The notes beneath the pieces are model-generated. The model saw nothing but the letters and a program-made list of their open reading frames with translations. It had not been told where the DNA came from and searched no databases. A program made the position numbers and the translations under genes. From contig NZ_STGK01000014.1 of assembly GCF_004919105.1 (NCBI RefSeq), forward strand, positions 49,790 through 113,789: a stretch of 64,000 bases of DNA. The letters are read 5' to 3'. Of the stretch, positions 16,819 to 24,214 are shown piece after piece; the stretch's first letter is position 1; the number at the start of each line of letters is the position of its first letter. This DNA is from Nocardioides sp. GY 10113 (GTDB lineage: Bacteria > Actinomycetota > Actinomycetes > Propionibacteriales > Nocardioidaceae).

Positions 16819-17229
16819 GTGAGCACCGACCAGGATTCCCTCGAACAGCGATACGGCGCCCCGTCGCGCACCGGACGGATCGCCGTCGCCGCCGTCGGCG
16901 GCGCGATCGTGGCCGCCCTGCTGGGCTGGCTGGTCTGGACGGCGGACTTCTGGGCCGACCCGCCGGTCTCCTCGAAGATGCTCACCAACGACGTGCTGGA
17001 CGACCACACCGCGACGGTGACGGCCCGGATCCAGTACGGCGACGGGCCCGTCGAGGCCACCTGCACGATCCGCGCGATCGCCCACGACAAGACGATCGTC
17101 GGCGAGGTGACCGTGAGCCCGGACCCGGCCGACGGCCCCGACCACACCTGGGAGATCAGCACCGATCGGCGGGCGACCGCGGTCGATTGGCTCGGCTGCA
17201 CCGCCGAGGGCCAGCCGCGCCCCCACTGA
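16819..17229 (+). CDS. DUF4307 domain-containing membrane protein
   Basis: A 136-residue protein with a short cytoplasmic N-terminus containing RYGAPSR, one transmembrane helix (about residues 20-43) and an extracytoplasmic beta-rich domain. This is the layout of the DUF4307 family, whose M. tuberculosis member (Rv1081c) also sits between mca and greA. Function is unknown; conserved synteny is the main clue. The GTG start at 16819 is 41 bp from the divergent mca start and has no clear Shine-Dalgarno sequence. Confidence 0.85.
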   Translation: MSTDQDSLEQRYGAPSRTGRIAVAAVGGAIVAALLGWLVWTADFWADPPVSSKMLTNDVLDDHTATVTARIQYGDGPVEATCTIRAIAHDKTIVGEVTVSPDPADGPDHTWEISTDRRATAVDWLGCTAEGQPRPH

Positions 17230-17333
17230 TCCCCCGCACCGACCGCACCGACGGCTGCGCGCGGGACGACCGACCCGCCGGTGCTCGATGGGCCGTGATT
17301 CCTCAGAACTCGGCCCCGCGAGCACCCCGTTGG

Positions 17334-17339
17334 TAAACT
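17334..17339 (+). promoter_or_regulatory. Possible greA -10 element
   Basis: TAAACT fits the TANNNT -10 consensus and stands out in the 285-bp GC-rich gap before greA. It lies about 175 bp upstream of the start codon, implying a long leader. No convincing -35 is visible. No other gene or RNA is evident in this gap. Confidence 0.3.
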
Positions 17340-17514
17340 GGGTGCATCGCCGTCCAGGTCACGCTCCGGGCCGCTAGCGTGCAGGTCGCAGCATCGGGGC
17401 CGAGCGACTCATCGACGACCGGACGGCTCGCACGCCGACTCAGCGTCGGCCGGCGCAACCACGCCGGCCGTGCACGGCAGTACCCGTAACCAAGCAGCAC
17501 TCAGGAGTAGAGCC

Positions 17515-18027
17515 ATGACGCAGACCGAGCAGTCCGGAGGCCAGAACACCGTCTGGCTGACCCAGGACGCCTTCGACAAGCTGCAGGCCGAGCTGGAGCA
17601 CCTCAAGGGCACCCGTCGCCAGGAGATCGTGGCCGAGATCAGTGCGGCCCGGGACGAGGGCGACCTCAAGGAGAACGGCGGCTACCACGCCGCCCGCGAG
17701 GAGCAGGGCAAGAACGAGGCCCGGATCGCGCAGCTGGAGGACATGGTCCGTCGCGCCGAGATCGGGGAGACCCCCGCCGACGACGGCGTGGTCGAGCCCG
17801 GCATGCTCGTCACCTTCAAGTTCGACGGCGACGACGATGACGAGGCCGAGACGTTCCTGCTGCTCGGCGCGCGCGAGGCCGCCCCGGAGAACGTCAAGGT
17901 CTACACCCCCGAGGCCCCGCTGGGCGCCGCGATCAGCGGCCGCAGCAAGGGCGAGAGCGTGACCTTCGAGGTCAACGGCCGCCCGCAGACGGTGATCATC
18001 CTCGACGCGAAGCCGTACGCCGGCTGA
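17515..18027 (+). CDS. greA: Transcription elongation factor GreA
   Basis: A 170-residue GreA. It enters the RNA polymerase secondary channel and stimulates cleavage of backtracked RNA. The N-terminal coiled coil includes ARDEGDLKENGGYHAAREEQ, the conserved tip with the acidic residues that act at the active site; the C-terminal half is the FKBP-like domain with MLVTFKF and VIILDAKPY. AGGAG lies 8 nt before the ATG. It follows the DUF4307 gene as in mycobacteria and ends at a very strong hairpin shared with ilvA. Confidence 0.96.
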   Translation: MTQTEQSGGQNTVWLTQDAFDKLQAELEHLKGTRRQEIVAEISAARDEGDLKENGGYHAAREEQGKNEARIAQLEDMVRRAEIGETPADDGVVEPGMLVTFKFDGDDDDEAETFLLLGAREAAPENVKVYTPEAPLGAAISGRSKGESVTFEVNGRPQTVIILDAKPYAG

Positions 18028-18047
18028 GCGCGACGGCTGACCCTTCA

Positions 18048-18093
18048 CGGCAGCACGGGCTCGTCACCGACCGGTGACGAACCCGTGCTGCCG
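18048..18093. terminator. 21-bp-stem bidirectional terminator overlapping ilvA end
   Basis: Arms of 21 nt (18048-18068 and 18073-18093) pair with one mismatch around the tetraloop GACC. The left arm holds the ilvA stop codon and the right arm its last codons, so the ilvA coding end doubles as terminator stem. It ends greA from one side and ilvA from the other. It lacks a T-run. Confidence 0.75.
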
Positions 18094-19293
18094 CAGTCGT
18101 TCCAGGAGGGCCGCGGCATGCTCCTGCCCGCGCGTCTCCAGCTGCAGGTGCACCTCGACCTCGCCGATGTGCAGCTGGGGCGTGGTCCGCTCGTGGACCA
18201 CCTCGAGCACGTTCGCGCCGGCGTCGGCGACCTCGGTCAGCAGGCGCGCCAGGCCGCCGGGCAGGTCCGGGATGATCACCTGCAGGGTCAGGTAGCGGCC
18301 GGCCGCGGTCATGCCGTGCCGGATCACCTTGCCCAGCAGCAGCGGATCGATGTTGCCCCCGGAGAGCAGCACCACGACCGGCCCGGTCAGGTCCTCGGCG
18401 GTGCCGGTGAGCGCCGCCGCGGCGACCGCCGCCGCGCCGGCGGCGCCGGCCGGCTCCACCACCAGCTTCTCGCGCTCCAGCAGCGCCAGCAGGGTCCGCG
18501 CCAGGGCGTCCTCGGAGACGGTGCGGATCTCGTCGACGTGGTCGCGCACCAGCGGCAGCGTGATCTCGCCCGGTCGGCCGACGGCGATCCCGTCGGCCAT
18601 GGTCGGCATGTCGGTCAACCGGATCGGGTGGCCGGCCGCGAGTGAGGGCGGGAACGCGGCCGCCGCGGCCGCCTGGACCCCGATCACCCGGACGTCGGGC
18701 CGGCGGGCCTTGACCGCCAGGGCGACACCCGCGAGCAGCCCGCCACCACCGGTCGGCACCAGCACGGTCGCCGCATCAGGGCACTGCTCCAGGATCTCGA
18801 GGCCGACCGTGCCCTGCCCGGCGACGATGTCGGCGTGGTCGAAGGGGTGGATCAGCGTCGCCCCGGTCTCGATCGCGCGCTGTTCGGCGGCCGCCAGCGC
18901 GTCCTCCAGCGTGGCGCCGCAGAAGACCACGTCGGCGCCGTAGCCGCGGGTGGCGCGCTCCTTGTTGATCGGGGCGCCCTCGGGCATGAAGACGGTGGCC
19001 GGGACCCCGTGCTGGCGGGCCGCCAGCGCCACGCCCTGGGCGTGGTTGCCGGCCGAGGCCGCGACCACGCCGCGTGCGCGGACCTCGGGGTCGAGCCGGG
19101 CGATGCGGACGGCGGAGCCGCGCACCTTGAACGAGCCGGTGCGCTGCAGGTTCTCGCACTTGAGCCACACGGGTCGGTCCAGCAGGCCGGCGAGCCAGCG
19201 AGACTCGATCAGCGGGGTCCGCACCGCCACCTCGTCGACCAGCGGCCGCGCCGCCTCCACCTCCGACAGGCCGATGTGCACGTCACCCATCAT
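18064..19293 (-). CDS. ilvA: Threonine ammonia-lyase (threonine dehydratase)
   Basis: A 409-residue PLP enzyme that deaminates threonine to 2-oxobutanoate, the first step to isoleucine. The PLP lysine is Lys56 in GSFKVRG, SAGNHAQGVALAA follows, and the phosphate-binding loop is VPTGGGGLLAG. The C-terminal 80 residues form a single ACT domain (LQVIIPDLPGGLARLL onward), which places it in the short IlvA class rather than the E. coli type with paired regulatory domains. The ATG at 19293 overlaps the end of the AI-2E transporter gene, so translation is probably coupled. Confidence 0.93.
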   Translation of the reverse strand: MMGDVHIGLSEVEAARPLVDEVAVRTPLIESRWLAGLLDRPVWLKCENLQRTGSFKVRGSAVRIARLDPEVRARGVVAASAGNHAQGVALAARQHGVPATVFMPEGAPINKERATRGYGADVVFCGATLEDALAAAEQRAIETGATLIHPFDHADIVAGQGTVGLEILEQCPDAATVLVPTGGGGLLAGVALAVKARRPDVRVIGVQAAAAAAFPPSLAAGHPIRLTDMPTMADGIAVGRPGEITLPLVRDHVDEIRTVSEDALARTLLALLEREKLVVEPAGAAGAAAVAAAALTGTAEDLTGPVVVLLSGGNIDPLLLGKVIRHGMTAAGRYLTLQVIIPDLPGGLARLLTEVADAGANVLEVVHERTTPQLHIGEVEVHLQLETRGQEHAAALLERLRQHGFVTGR

Positions 19294-20746
19294 CGCGCCG
19301 ATCGTCACGCGGTGTCTCGTCGCCTCCGTCGGCGCCTGGCACGGTCGCCGCCTCGTCCGCCGGCACGGCCAGCTCGGCCAGGTGCAGGACCACCGCGTTG
19401 CCGGCGGCGGCCAGCGGCACCGCGACGAGCGCGCCCACCACACCCGCGACCAGGACGCCGGCCGCGATCGCGACGATCACCCCGAGCGGGTGCAGCGAGA
19501 CCCACCGACCGAGCAGGAACGGCTGGAGGATGTGGCCCTCGAGCTGCTGGACGCCGATCACCACCGCGAACATCAGCAGCGCCGTCACCGGTCCCTGGTC
19601 GACCAGGGCGACGAGCACCGCCACCGTGCCGGCGATGGTGGCGCCGATCATCGGCACGAAGGCGCCGAGGAAGACCAGGACGCCGATCGCGAGCACGAAC
19701 GGCACGTCCAGGATCGCGGCCCCGATCGAGATGCCGATGGCGTCGACCAGCGCCACGAGCACGGTGGCCCGGACGAACTGGACCAGCGAGATCCAGGCGA
19801 CCCGGCCGGAGCTGTCCGCCCGCTCCCGTGCGGCGCGCGGGGCGATCCGGACCAGCCAGGACCAGATCCGGTCCCCGTCGGCCAGGAAGAAGTACGTCGC
19901 GAAGAGGGAGATGAAGAAGCCGGCCACGACATGGGTGACCGCGCTGCCGACCTCGGTGACCTGACTGAGCACCTGCCCGTCCTGGGACCGCTGCTGGATC
20001 AGGTCCTGGGCACTCTTGAGGTAGGAGTTGATCTGGGAGTCGCTCGCGTGCAGCGGACCGTCGCGCAGCCAGCGCCGGATCTCCTCCAGGCCCTGCACGG
20101 TGGAGTCGGCCAGGTCCGTGGCACCGGTGGCCACCTGCTGCCCGGCGAAGGTGAGCAGCGCCGCGACCAGCGCGAAGCCCGCGAGCACCACCAGCAGCGC
20201 CGAGATCCCCCGCGGGAGCCCGATCCGCCGCAGCCCCTCGACGAACGGGCTGGCCAGGGCGCTGACCAGGAGGGCGACCGCGATCGGGACCGTCACCACC
20301 GAGAAGAAGCCGAGCAGCCACAGCAGGCCGTACGCCGCGGCGCCGATCAGCAGCAGCCGCCACGCCCAGCCGGCGGCGAGGTCCAGGCCCCAGGGCACCT
20401 CCGCGCGCCGCAGGTTGGACGGCCCGGCCCCGATCGGCGCCGGCTCGGAGCGCCGCTCCTCGCGGACGTGCGCCCACTGCTGGGCGAAGCGTCGCAGCAG
20501 CGTCTCCTCCTCGACCTCGCGGTGCACACGCGCGGCGCGCTCCTCCGGGGTCTCCTCGCCGTCCTCGCCCCGCGAGAGCAGGCGGGGCAGCCGGCGAACG
20601 CGGCGCTGGGCCTGCTCGTCGGCCGTCTCCCCGTGCCCCGGCTGGTGGTGCTCGGGCTGGTGCTCGTGCTCCGGCTGGTACGAGCGCTCGCCCGGGAGCT
20701 CCCCCGGATCGCCGGACTCCCCCGCACCGGTGCGGTGGTCGCTCAT
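19283..20746 (-). CDS. AI-2E family (PerM-like) transporter
   Basis: A 487-residue membrane protein. The first 125 residues are hydrophilic and His/Glu-rich (QPEHEHQPEHHQPGHGE). About eight helices follow, in the AI-2 exporter/PerM pattern: VVTVPIAVALLVSALASPFVEGL near the start, then LGAFVPMIGATIAGTVAVLVAL and the family's LEGHILQPFLLGRWVSLHPLG near the end. Members have been linked to AI-2 export or Na+/H+ antiport, and the substrate here is unknown. It overlaps metB upstream by 4 bp and ilvA downstream by 11 bp. Confidence 0.87.
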   Translation of the reverse strand: MSDHRTGAGESGDPGELPGERSYQPEHEHQPEHHQPGHGETADEQAQRRVRRLPRLLSRGEDGEETPEERAARVHREVEEETLLRRFAQQWAHVREERRSEPAPIGAGPSNLRRAEVPWGLDLAAGWAWRLLLIGAAAYGLLWLLGFFSVVTVPIAVALLVSALASPFVEGLRRIGLPRGISALLVVLAGFALVAALLTFAGQQVATGATDLADSTVQGLEEIRRWLRDGPLHASDSQINSYLKSAQDLIQQRSQDGQVLSQVTEVGSAVTHVVAGFFISLFATYFFLADGDRIWSWLVRIAPRAARERADSSGRVAWISLVQFVRATVLVALVDAIGISIGAAILDVPFVLAIGVLVFLGAFVPMIGATIAGTVAVLVALVDQGPVTALLMFAVVIGVQQLEGHILQPFLLGRWVSLHPLGVIVAIAAGVLVAGVVGALVAVPLAAAGNAVVLHLAELAVPADEAATVPGADGGDETPRDDRRDDG

Positions 20747-21903
20747 CCGAGCGCCCGGCCCAGGTCGGCCACCAGGTCCTCGGCGGTCTCGATGCCGACG
20801 CTGAGCCGGATCAGGTCGGCGGGGACCTCCAGGTCCGTGCCGGCCACGCTGGCGTGGGTCATCCGCCCCGGGTGCTCGATCAGCGACTCCACGCCGCCCA
20901 GCGACTCGCCGAGCGTGAACACCTCCGTCGCCGCGCAGACCGCGAGCGCCCGCTCCTCACCGCCGGCCACCCGGAACGAGACCATGCCGCCGAAACGCCG
21001 CATCTGACGCGCGGCGACCTCGTGCCCGGGGTGGTCGGCCAGTCCCGGGTAGATCACCTCGGTCACCTCGGGGTGTCCGGAGAGGAACTCCACCACCGCC
21101 TCGGCGTTGTCGCAGTGCCGCTCCATCCGCAGCGCCAGCGTCTTCAGCCCGCGCAGCACCAGCCAGGCGTCGAACGGCCCGGCCACGCCGCCGATCGCGT
21201 TCTGGTGGTAGCCGATCCGCTCGGCCAGGTCGGCATCGTCGACCACCAGGGCGCCGCCGACGACGTCCGAGTGGCCTCCGGCGTACTTGGTGGTGGAGTG
21301 GACGACCACGTCGGCGCCGAGCGCCAGCGGCTGCTGCAGGTACGGCGAGGCGAAGGTGTTGTCGACGACCAGCAGCGCGCCGGCGGCGTGCGCGATCTCG
21401 GCGACCACCGCGATGTCGCCGATGGTCAGCATCGGGTTCGTCGGGGTCTCCAGCCAGACCAGCCGGGTCTCGCCCGGGCGGATCGCGGCGGCGATCGCGC
21501 TGGGGTCCGAGACCGGCGCCGGGGAGTGCTCCAGTCCCCAGGCGCGCTCGACCTTGTCGAAGAGCCGGAACGTGCCGCCGTAGGCGTCGTCGGGCAGCAC
21601 CACGTGGTCCCCGGGGCGGCACAGCGCCCGGACCAGGGTGTCCTCGGCGGCCAGGCCGGAGGCGAACGCGAAGCCGCGGCTGCCACCCTCGAGCGCGGCC
21701 AGCGTCTCCTCCAGCGCGGTCCGGGTCGGGTTGCCCGACCGGCTGTACTCGTAGCCGCCGCGGAGCCCGCCGACGCCGTCCTGGGCGTAGGTGGACGTGG
21801 CGTAGATCGGCGGGATCACCGCCCCGGTGGTCGGATCCGGCGCGTATCCCGCGTGGACCGCTCGCGTCTCGAAGCCACTCTTGCTCAGGTCACGCTCGCT
21901 CAC
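20743..21903 (-). CDS. metB: Cystathionine gamma-synthase
   Basis: A 386-residue PLP enzyme of the Cys/Met metabolism family. It condenses O-acyl-homoserine with cysteine to give cystathionine, or may act as a cystathionine gamma-lyase. Visible motifs are [11 protein letters not shown] (51-61), the PLP-stacking region [20 protein letters not shown] (181-190) with the conserved Asp, and [13 protein letters not shown] with the PLP lysine Lys206. [12 protein letters not shown] near the end is conserved in gamma-family members. The GTG start precedes a gene block with the AI-2E transporter and ilvA. M. tuberculosis metB (Rv1079) is likewise near greA. Confidence 0.92.
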   Translation of the reverse strand: MSERDLSKSGFETRAVHAGYAPDPTTGAVIPPIYATSTYAQDGVGGLRGGYEYSRSGNPTRTALEETLAALEGGSRGFAFASGLAAEDTLVRALCRPGDHVVLPDDAYGGTFRLFDKVERAWGLEHSPAPVSDPSAIAAAIRPGETRLVWLETPTNPMLTIGDIAVVAEIAHAAGALLVVDNTFASPYLQQPLALGADVVVHSTTKYAGGHSDVVGGALVVDDADLAERIGYHQNAIGGVAGPFDAWLVLRGLKTLALRMERHCDNAEAVVEFLSGHPEVTEVIYPGLADHPGHEVAARQMRRFGGMVSFRVAGGEERALAVCAATEVFTLGESLGGVESLIEHPGRMTHASVAGTDLEVPADLIRLSVGIETAEDLVADLGRALG

Positions 21904-21974
21904 CCCGCGAGCCTACTCACGACCGTGGTGATCCCGCGGGAGCGAGACCTTGCGGGCGCGGGGACAATGGGCTC

Positions 21975-22628
21975 ATGTTCTCCTCCCGCCGCAAGACCGA
22001 GATGGTCGCGCCCGCCGAGGCGCTGCCGGGCCGCACGGCCCCCGCCTTCCCGCTCCCGAGCGAGCACGAGGTCCTGCACACCCCGCTGGTGACCGACGAG
22101 ACCACCATCCCCGACGGCTTCGAGGTCGCCGAGTTCGGCCTCGGCTGCTTCTGGGGCGCCGAGGAGATCTTCTGGAAGGTGCCCGGCGTCTGGTCGACCT
22201 CGGTGGGCTACGCCGGCGGCATCACGCCGCACCCGACGTACGAGGAGGTCTGCTCCGGCCGCACCGGGCACACCGAGGCCGTGCGGATCGTCTTCGACCC
22301 GGCGGTGGTCTCCTACGCCGACCTGGTCAAGCAGTTCTTCGTGGTCCACGACCCGACGCAGGGGATGCGCCAGGGCAACGACATCGGCACCCAGTACCGC
22401 TCGGCGATCTACTACCACTCCCCCGAGCAGGAGCAGACCGCCCGGGAGCTGACCAAGGTGTACGGCGACGAGATCGCGCGCCGCGGCTACGGCGAGATCA
22501 CCACCGAGATCGCCCCGGCCGGCGAGTACTACTACGCCGAGCCGCACCACCAGCAGTACCTGTTCAAGGTGCCGAACGGGTACCGCTGCCACGCCAACAC
22601 CGGCATCCCGTTCCCCGACGAGGGCTGA
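21975..22628 (+). CDS. msrA: Peptide methionine (S)-S-oxide reductase
   Basis: A 217-residue MsrA that reduces methionine-S-sulfoxide in proteins. The catalytic Cys58 is in [10 protein letters not shown], with VGYAGG and [12 protein letters not shown] following in the expected order. Near the C-terminus [10 protein letters not shown] provides Cys205, a likely resolving cysteine. The length matches the family, with an N-terminal extension of about 45 residues. No clear Shine-Dalgarno sequence precedes the ATG. It is divergent from metB and followed by a hairpin, so it is likely a single-gene unit. Confidence 0.95.
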   Translation: MFSSRRKTEMVAPAEALPGRTAPAFPLPSEHEVLHTPLVTDETTIPDGFEVAEFGLGCFWGAEEIFWKVPGVWSTSVGYAGGITPHPTYEEVCSGRTGHTEAVRIVFDPAVVSYADLVKQFFVVHDPTQGMRQGNDIGTQYRSAIYYHSPEQEQTARELTKVYGDEIARRGYGEITTEIAPAGEYYYAEPHHQQYLFKVPNGYRCHANTGIPFPDEG

Positions 22629-22631
22629 TCA

Positions 22632-22660
22632 GCCGCCGCCGATGAGTCTGCGGCGGCGGC
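22632..22660 (+). terminator. Hairpin after msrA
   Basis: Nine-nt arms GCCGCCGCC (22632-22640) and GGCGGCGGC (22652-22660) close an 11-nt loop immediately after the msrA stop and 40 bp before the next start. Confidence 0.5.
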
Positions 22661-22700
22661 GGGGTCGGTCCCGGCACAGCCCGCGATCGTAGGAGGAGCC

Positions 22701-23039
22701 ATGCCGCAGTACCTCATCTACTTCAACCAGCAGTGGGTCGGCGACCACACCGAGGAGTGGTTCGCCTCCCGCGGCCCCCTCGCCAACGCGGTGGTGGAGG
22801 AGATGAAGGAGGCCGGGGTCCACGTGGTCGCGGCCGGCGTGGAGGACCGCGCCCGCTCCTTCAGCGCCGACGCGACCAGCGGCACCGTGGTGATCTCCGA
22901 CGGTCCCTACCGGGAGACCGAGGAGTGGCTGGGCGGGTTCACCGTCGTCGACGTCGCCGACGAAGCGGCGGCTGCGGAGTGGGCCGGCCGGCTCGCCGAG
23001 GCGTGCGGCTGGCCGCAGGAGGTCCGCCGGCTCTGGTGA
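22701..23039 (+). CDS. YciI-like (YCII) family protein
   Basis: A 112-residue protein of the YCII/DGPF superfamily, a dimeric alpha-beta ferredoxin-like fold. Recognisable elements are the N-terminal strand MPQYLIYF and SDGPYRETEEWLGGFTVVDV, which is the DGP-x-E-E-x-x-G-G motif of actinobacterial members. Some relatives are fused to sigma factors and some have been proposed to act on small carbonyl compounds, but no activity is assigned. GGAGGAGCC precedes the ATG. It is preceded by the msrA hairpin and followed by a palindromic repeat element. Confidence 0.88.
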   Translation: MPQYLIYFNQQWVGDHTEEWFASRGPLANAVVEEMKEAGVHVVAAGVEDRARSFSADATSGTVVISDGPYRETEEWLGGFTVVDVADEAAAAEWAGRLAEACGWPQEVRRLW

Positions 23040-23069
23040 GCCTCCCCGGGCTCAGCCGCCGCCGGCGAA

Positions 23070-23143
23070 GGTCGTGTGCCGCAGCGCCCCCCTGCGTCGT
23101 GTGCCCCAGGCATCGGCATGGCGGGGTCTCAGGCACACGACCC
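23070..23143. repeat. Family A palindromic repeat (composite copy)
   Basis: Two left-arm copies, GGTCGTGTGCC (23070-23080) and GTCGTGTGCCCCA (23096-23108), face one right arm AGGCACACGACC (23131-23142). It lies in the 114-bp gap between convergent genes. The same arms recur at 30695, 48542, 53547, 62739, 62829 and 63881. It could act as a terminator as well as being a dispersed element. Confidence 0.75.
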
Positions 23144-23153
23144 ACCCCGCCGC

Positions 23154-24095
23154 TCAGCCCCAGCCGTGCTCGCGTGCGTGCCACCCCAGCTGCACCCGGC
23201 TGGCCACGCCCGCACGCGCCATCAGCGCGCTGATCCGGCGCTGCACGGTGCGGCTGGACATGTCGAGCTGCCCGGCGACCGCGGCATCGGTGAACCCGGC
23301 CAGCAGCAGCTGCATGATCCGGTTGTCCACCGGGTCGAGCGACTCGCTGGTGGTGCCGTACGGGCGGGCGCGCGCCCACACCGCGTCGAAGAGGCCCTGC
23401 GCCAGGTGCGCGAGCCCGCCGCGGAGCACCAGGCTCGGGTCCACGCCGTCGCCGCGGCCGAGCAGCGGCAGCATCGCGAACCGGCCGTCCACGACGATCA
23501 GCTTGAGCGGGATCTGGCTCGTCGCACGTACCTCGACGCCGGCGCCGAGGGACTCCTCCACGTTGCGGACGCCGTCGGGCTCGGCCAGGAAGTCGCGATC
23601 CACGACCCCGCGGGCGCGGATGCCGCGCGACATCACCGTCGACTCCTCGGTGTTGCCGTCGCCGACCACCTGGGGCCGGCCGGTCACGAACGTGTCGATC
23701 CGCTCGGTCGCCCCCAGCTGGAGCTGCAGGTAGCGGGCCCGCACCGCGTCCGCGCCGTGCACGACCTCGATCAGCTCGCGCTCGGAGTTGCCGAGCGCGC
23801 TGGACCGGTAGGCCTCGACCAGCTCGGCCAGGGCGGCCTCGGCCTCGTAGAGGCGCCCGCGCTGGTCCGACAGGTGCGTGCCGAGCGCGATGTCGGGTGA
23901 GATCGCGGTGAACCGGTCCGCGGCGCGGGGCGTCGCCAGCCCGCGGAAGACCAGCCCGTCGAGGGCGACCGCGACCCGCCCGGGCGGCAGCGACAGGACC
24001 TCGGCGATCTCCACCGAGTGAGCGTCCGGGCGCGACAGCAGCGCGCGGTAGACCTCCTCCTCGTCGGAGGTCACGCCCAAGTACTCCAGTGCCAC
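23154..24095 (-). CDS. LuxR-family regulator with TrmB-like N-terminal domain
   Basis: A 313-residue regulator. The N-terminus (GVTSDEEEVYRALLSRPDAHS onward) is a winged helix of the TrmB/sugar-specific type and is followed by a coiled-coil-like segment. The middle region is a PLDc-like or effector domain of unclear ligand. The last 65 residues form a GerE/LuxR-type HTH (LLLAGFTDAAVAGQLDMSSRTVQRRIS). This domain order is common in actinobacterial regulators of unknown targets. The GTG at 24095 has GGAGG with 6-nt spacing; starts at 24143 or 24191 would be longer but are less well supported. It lies downstream of the secreted protease gene. Confidence 0.82.
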   Translation of the reverse strand: MALEYLGVTSDEEEVYRALLSRPDAHSVEIAEVLSLPPGRVAVALDGLVFRGLATPRAADRFTAISPDIALGTHLSDQRGRLYEAEAALAELVEAYRSSALGNSERELIEVVHGADAVRARYLQLQLGATERIDTFVTGRPQVVGDGNTEESTVMSRGIRARGVVDRDFLAEPDGVRNVEESLGAGVEVRATSQIPLKLIVVDGRFAMLPLLGRGDGVDPSLVLRGGLAHLAQGLFDAVWARARPYGTTSESLDPVDNRIMQLLLAGFTDAAVAGQLDMSSRTVQRRISALMARAGVASRVQLGWHAREHGWG

Positions 24096-24214
24096 CCGAC
24101 CCCTCCGCCGCTCCCGAACGATCCGGGGGGCATTCTGGCCCATGTCCTCCGGGACCTCGGGGGCCGGGGACCCGTCCTGGGTCCCCGGCACCGCGATGCC
24201 CCGCTTCCGGATCC

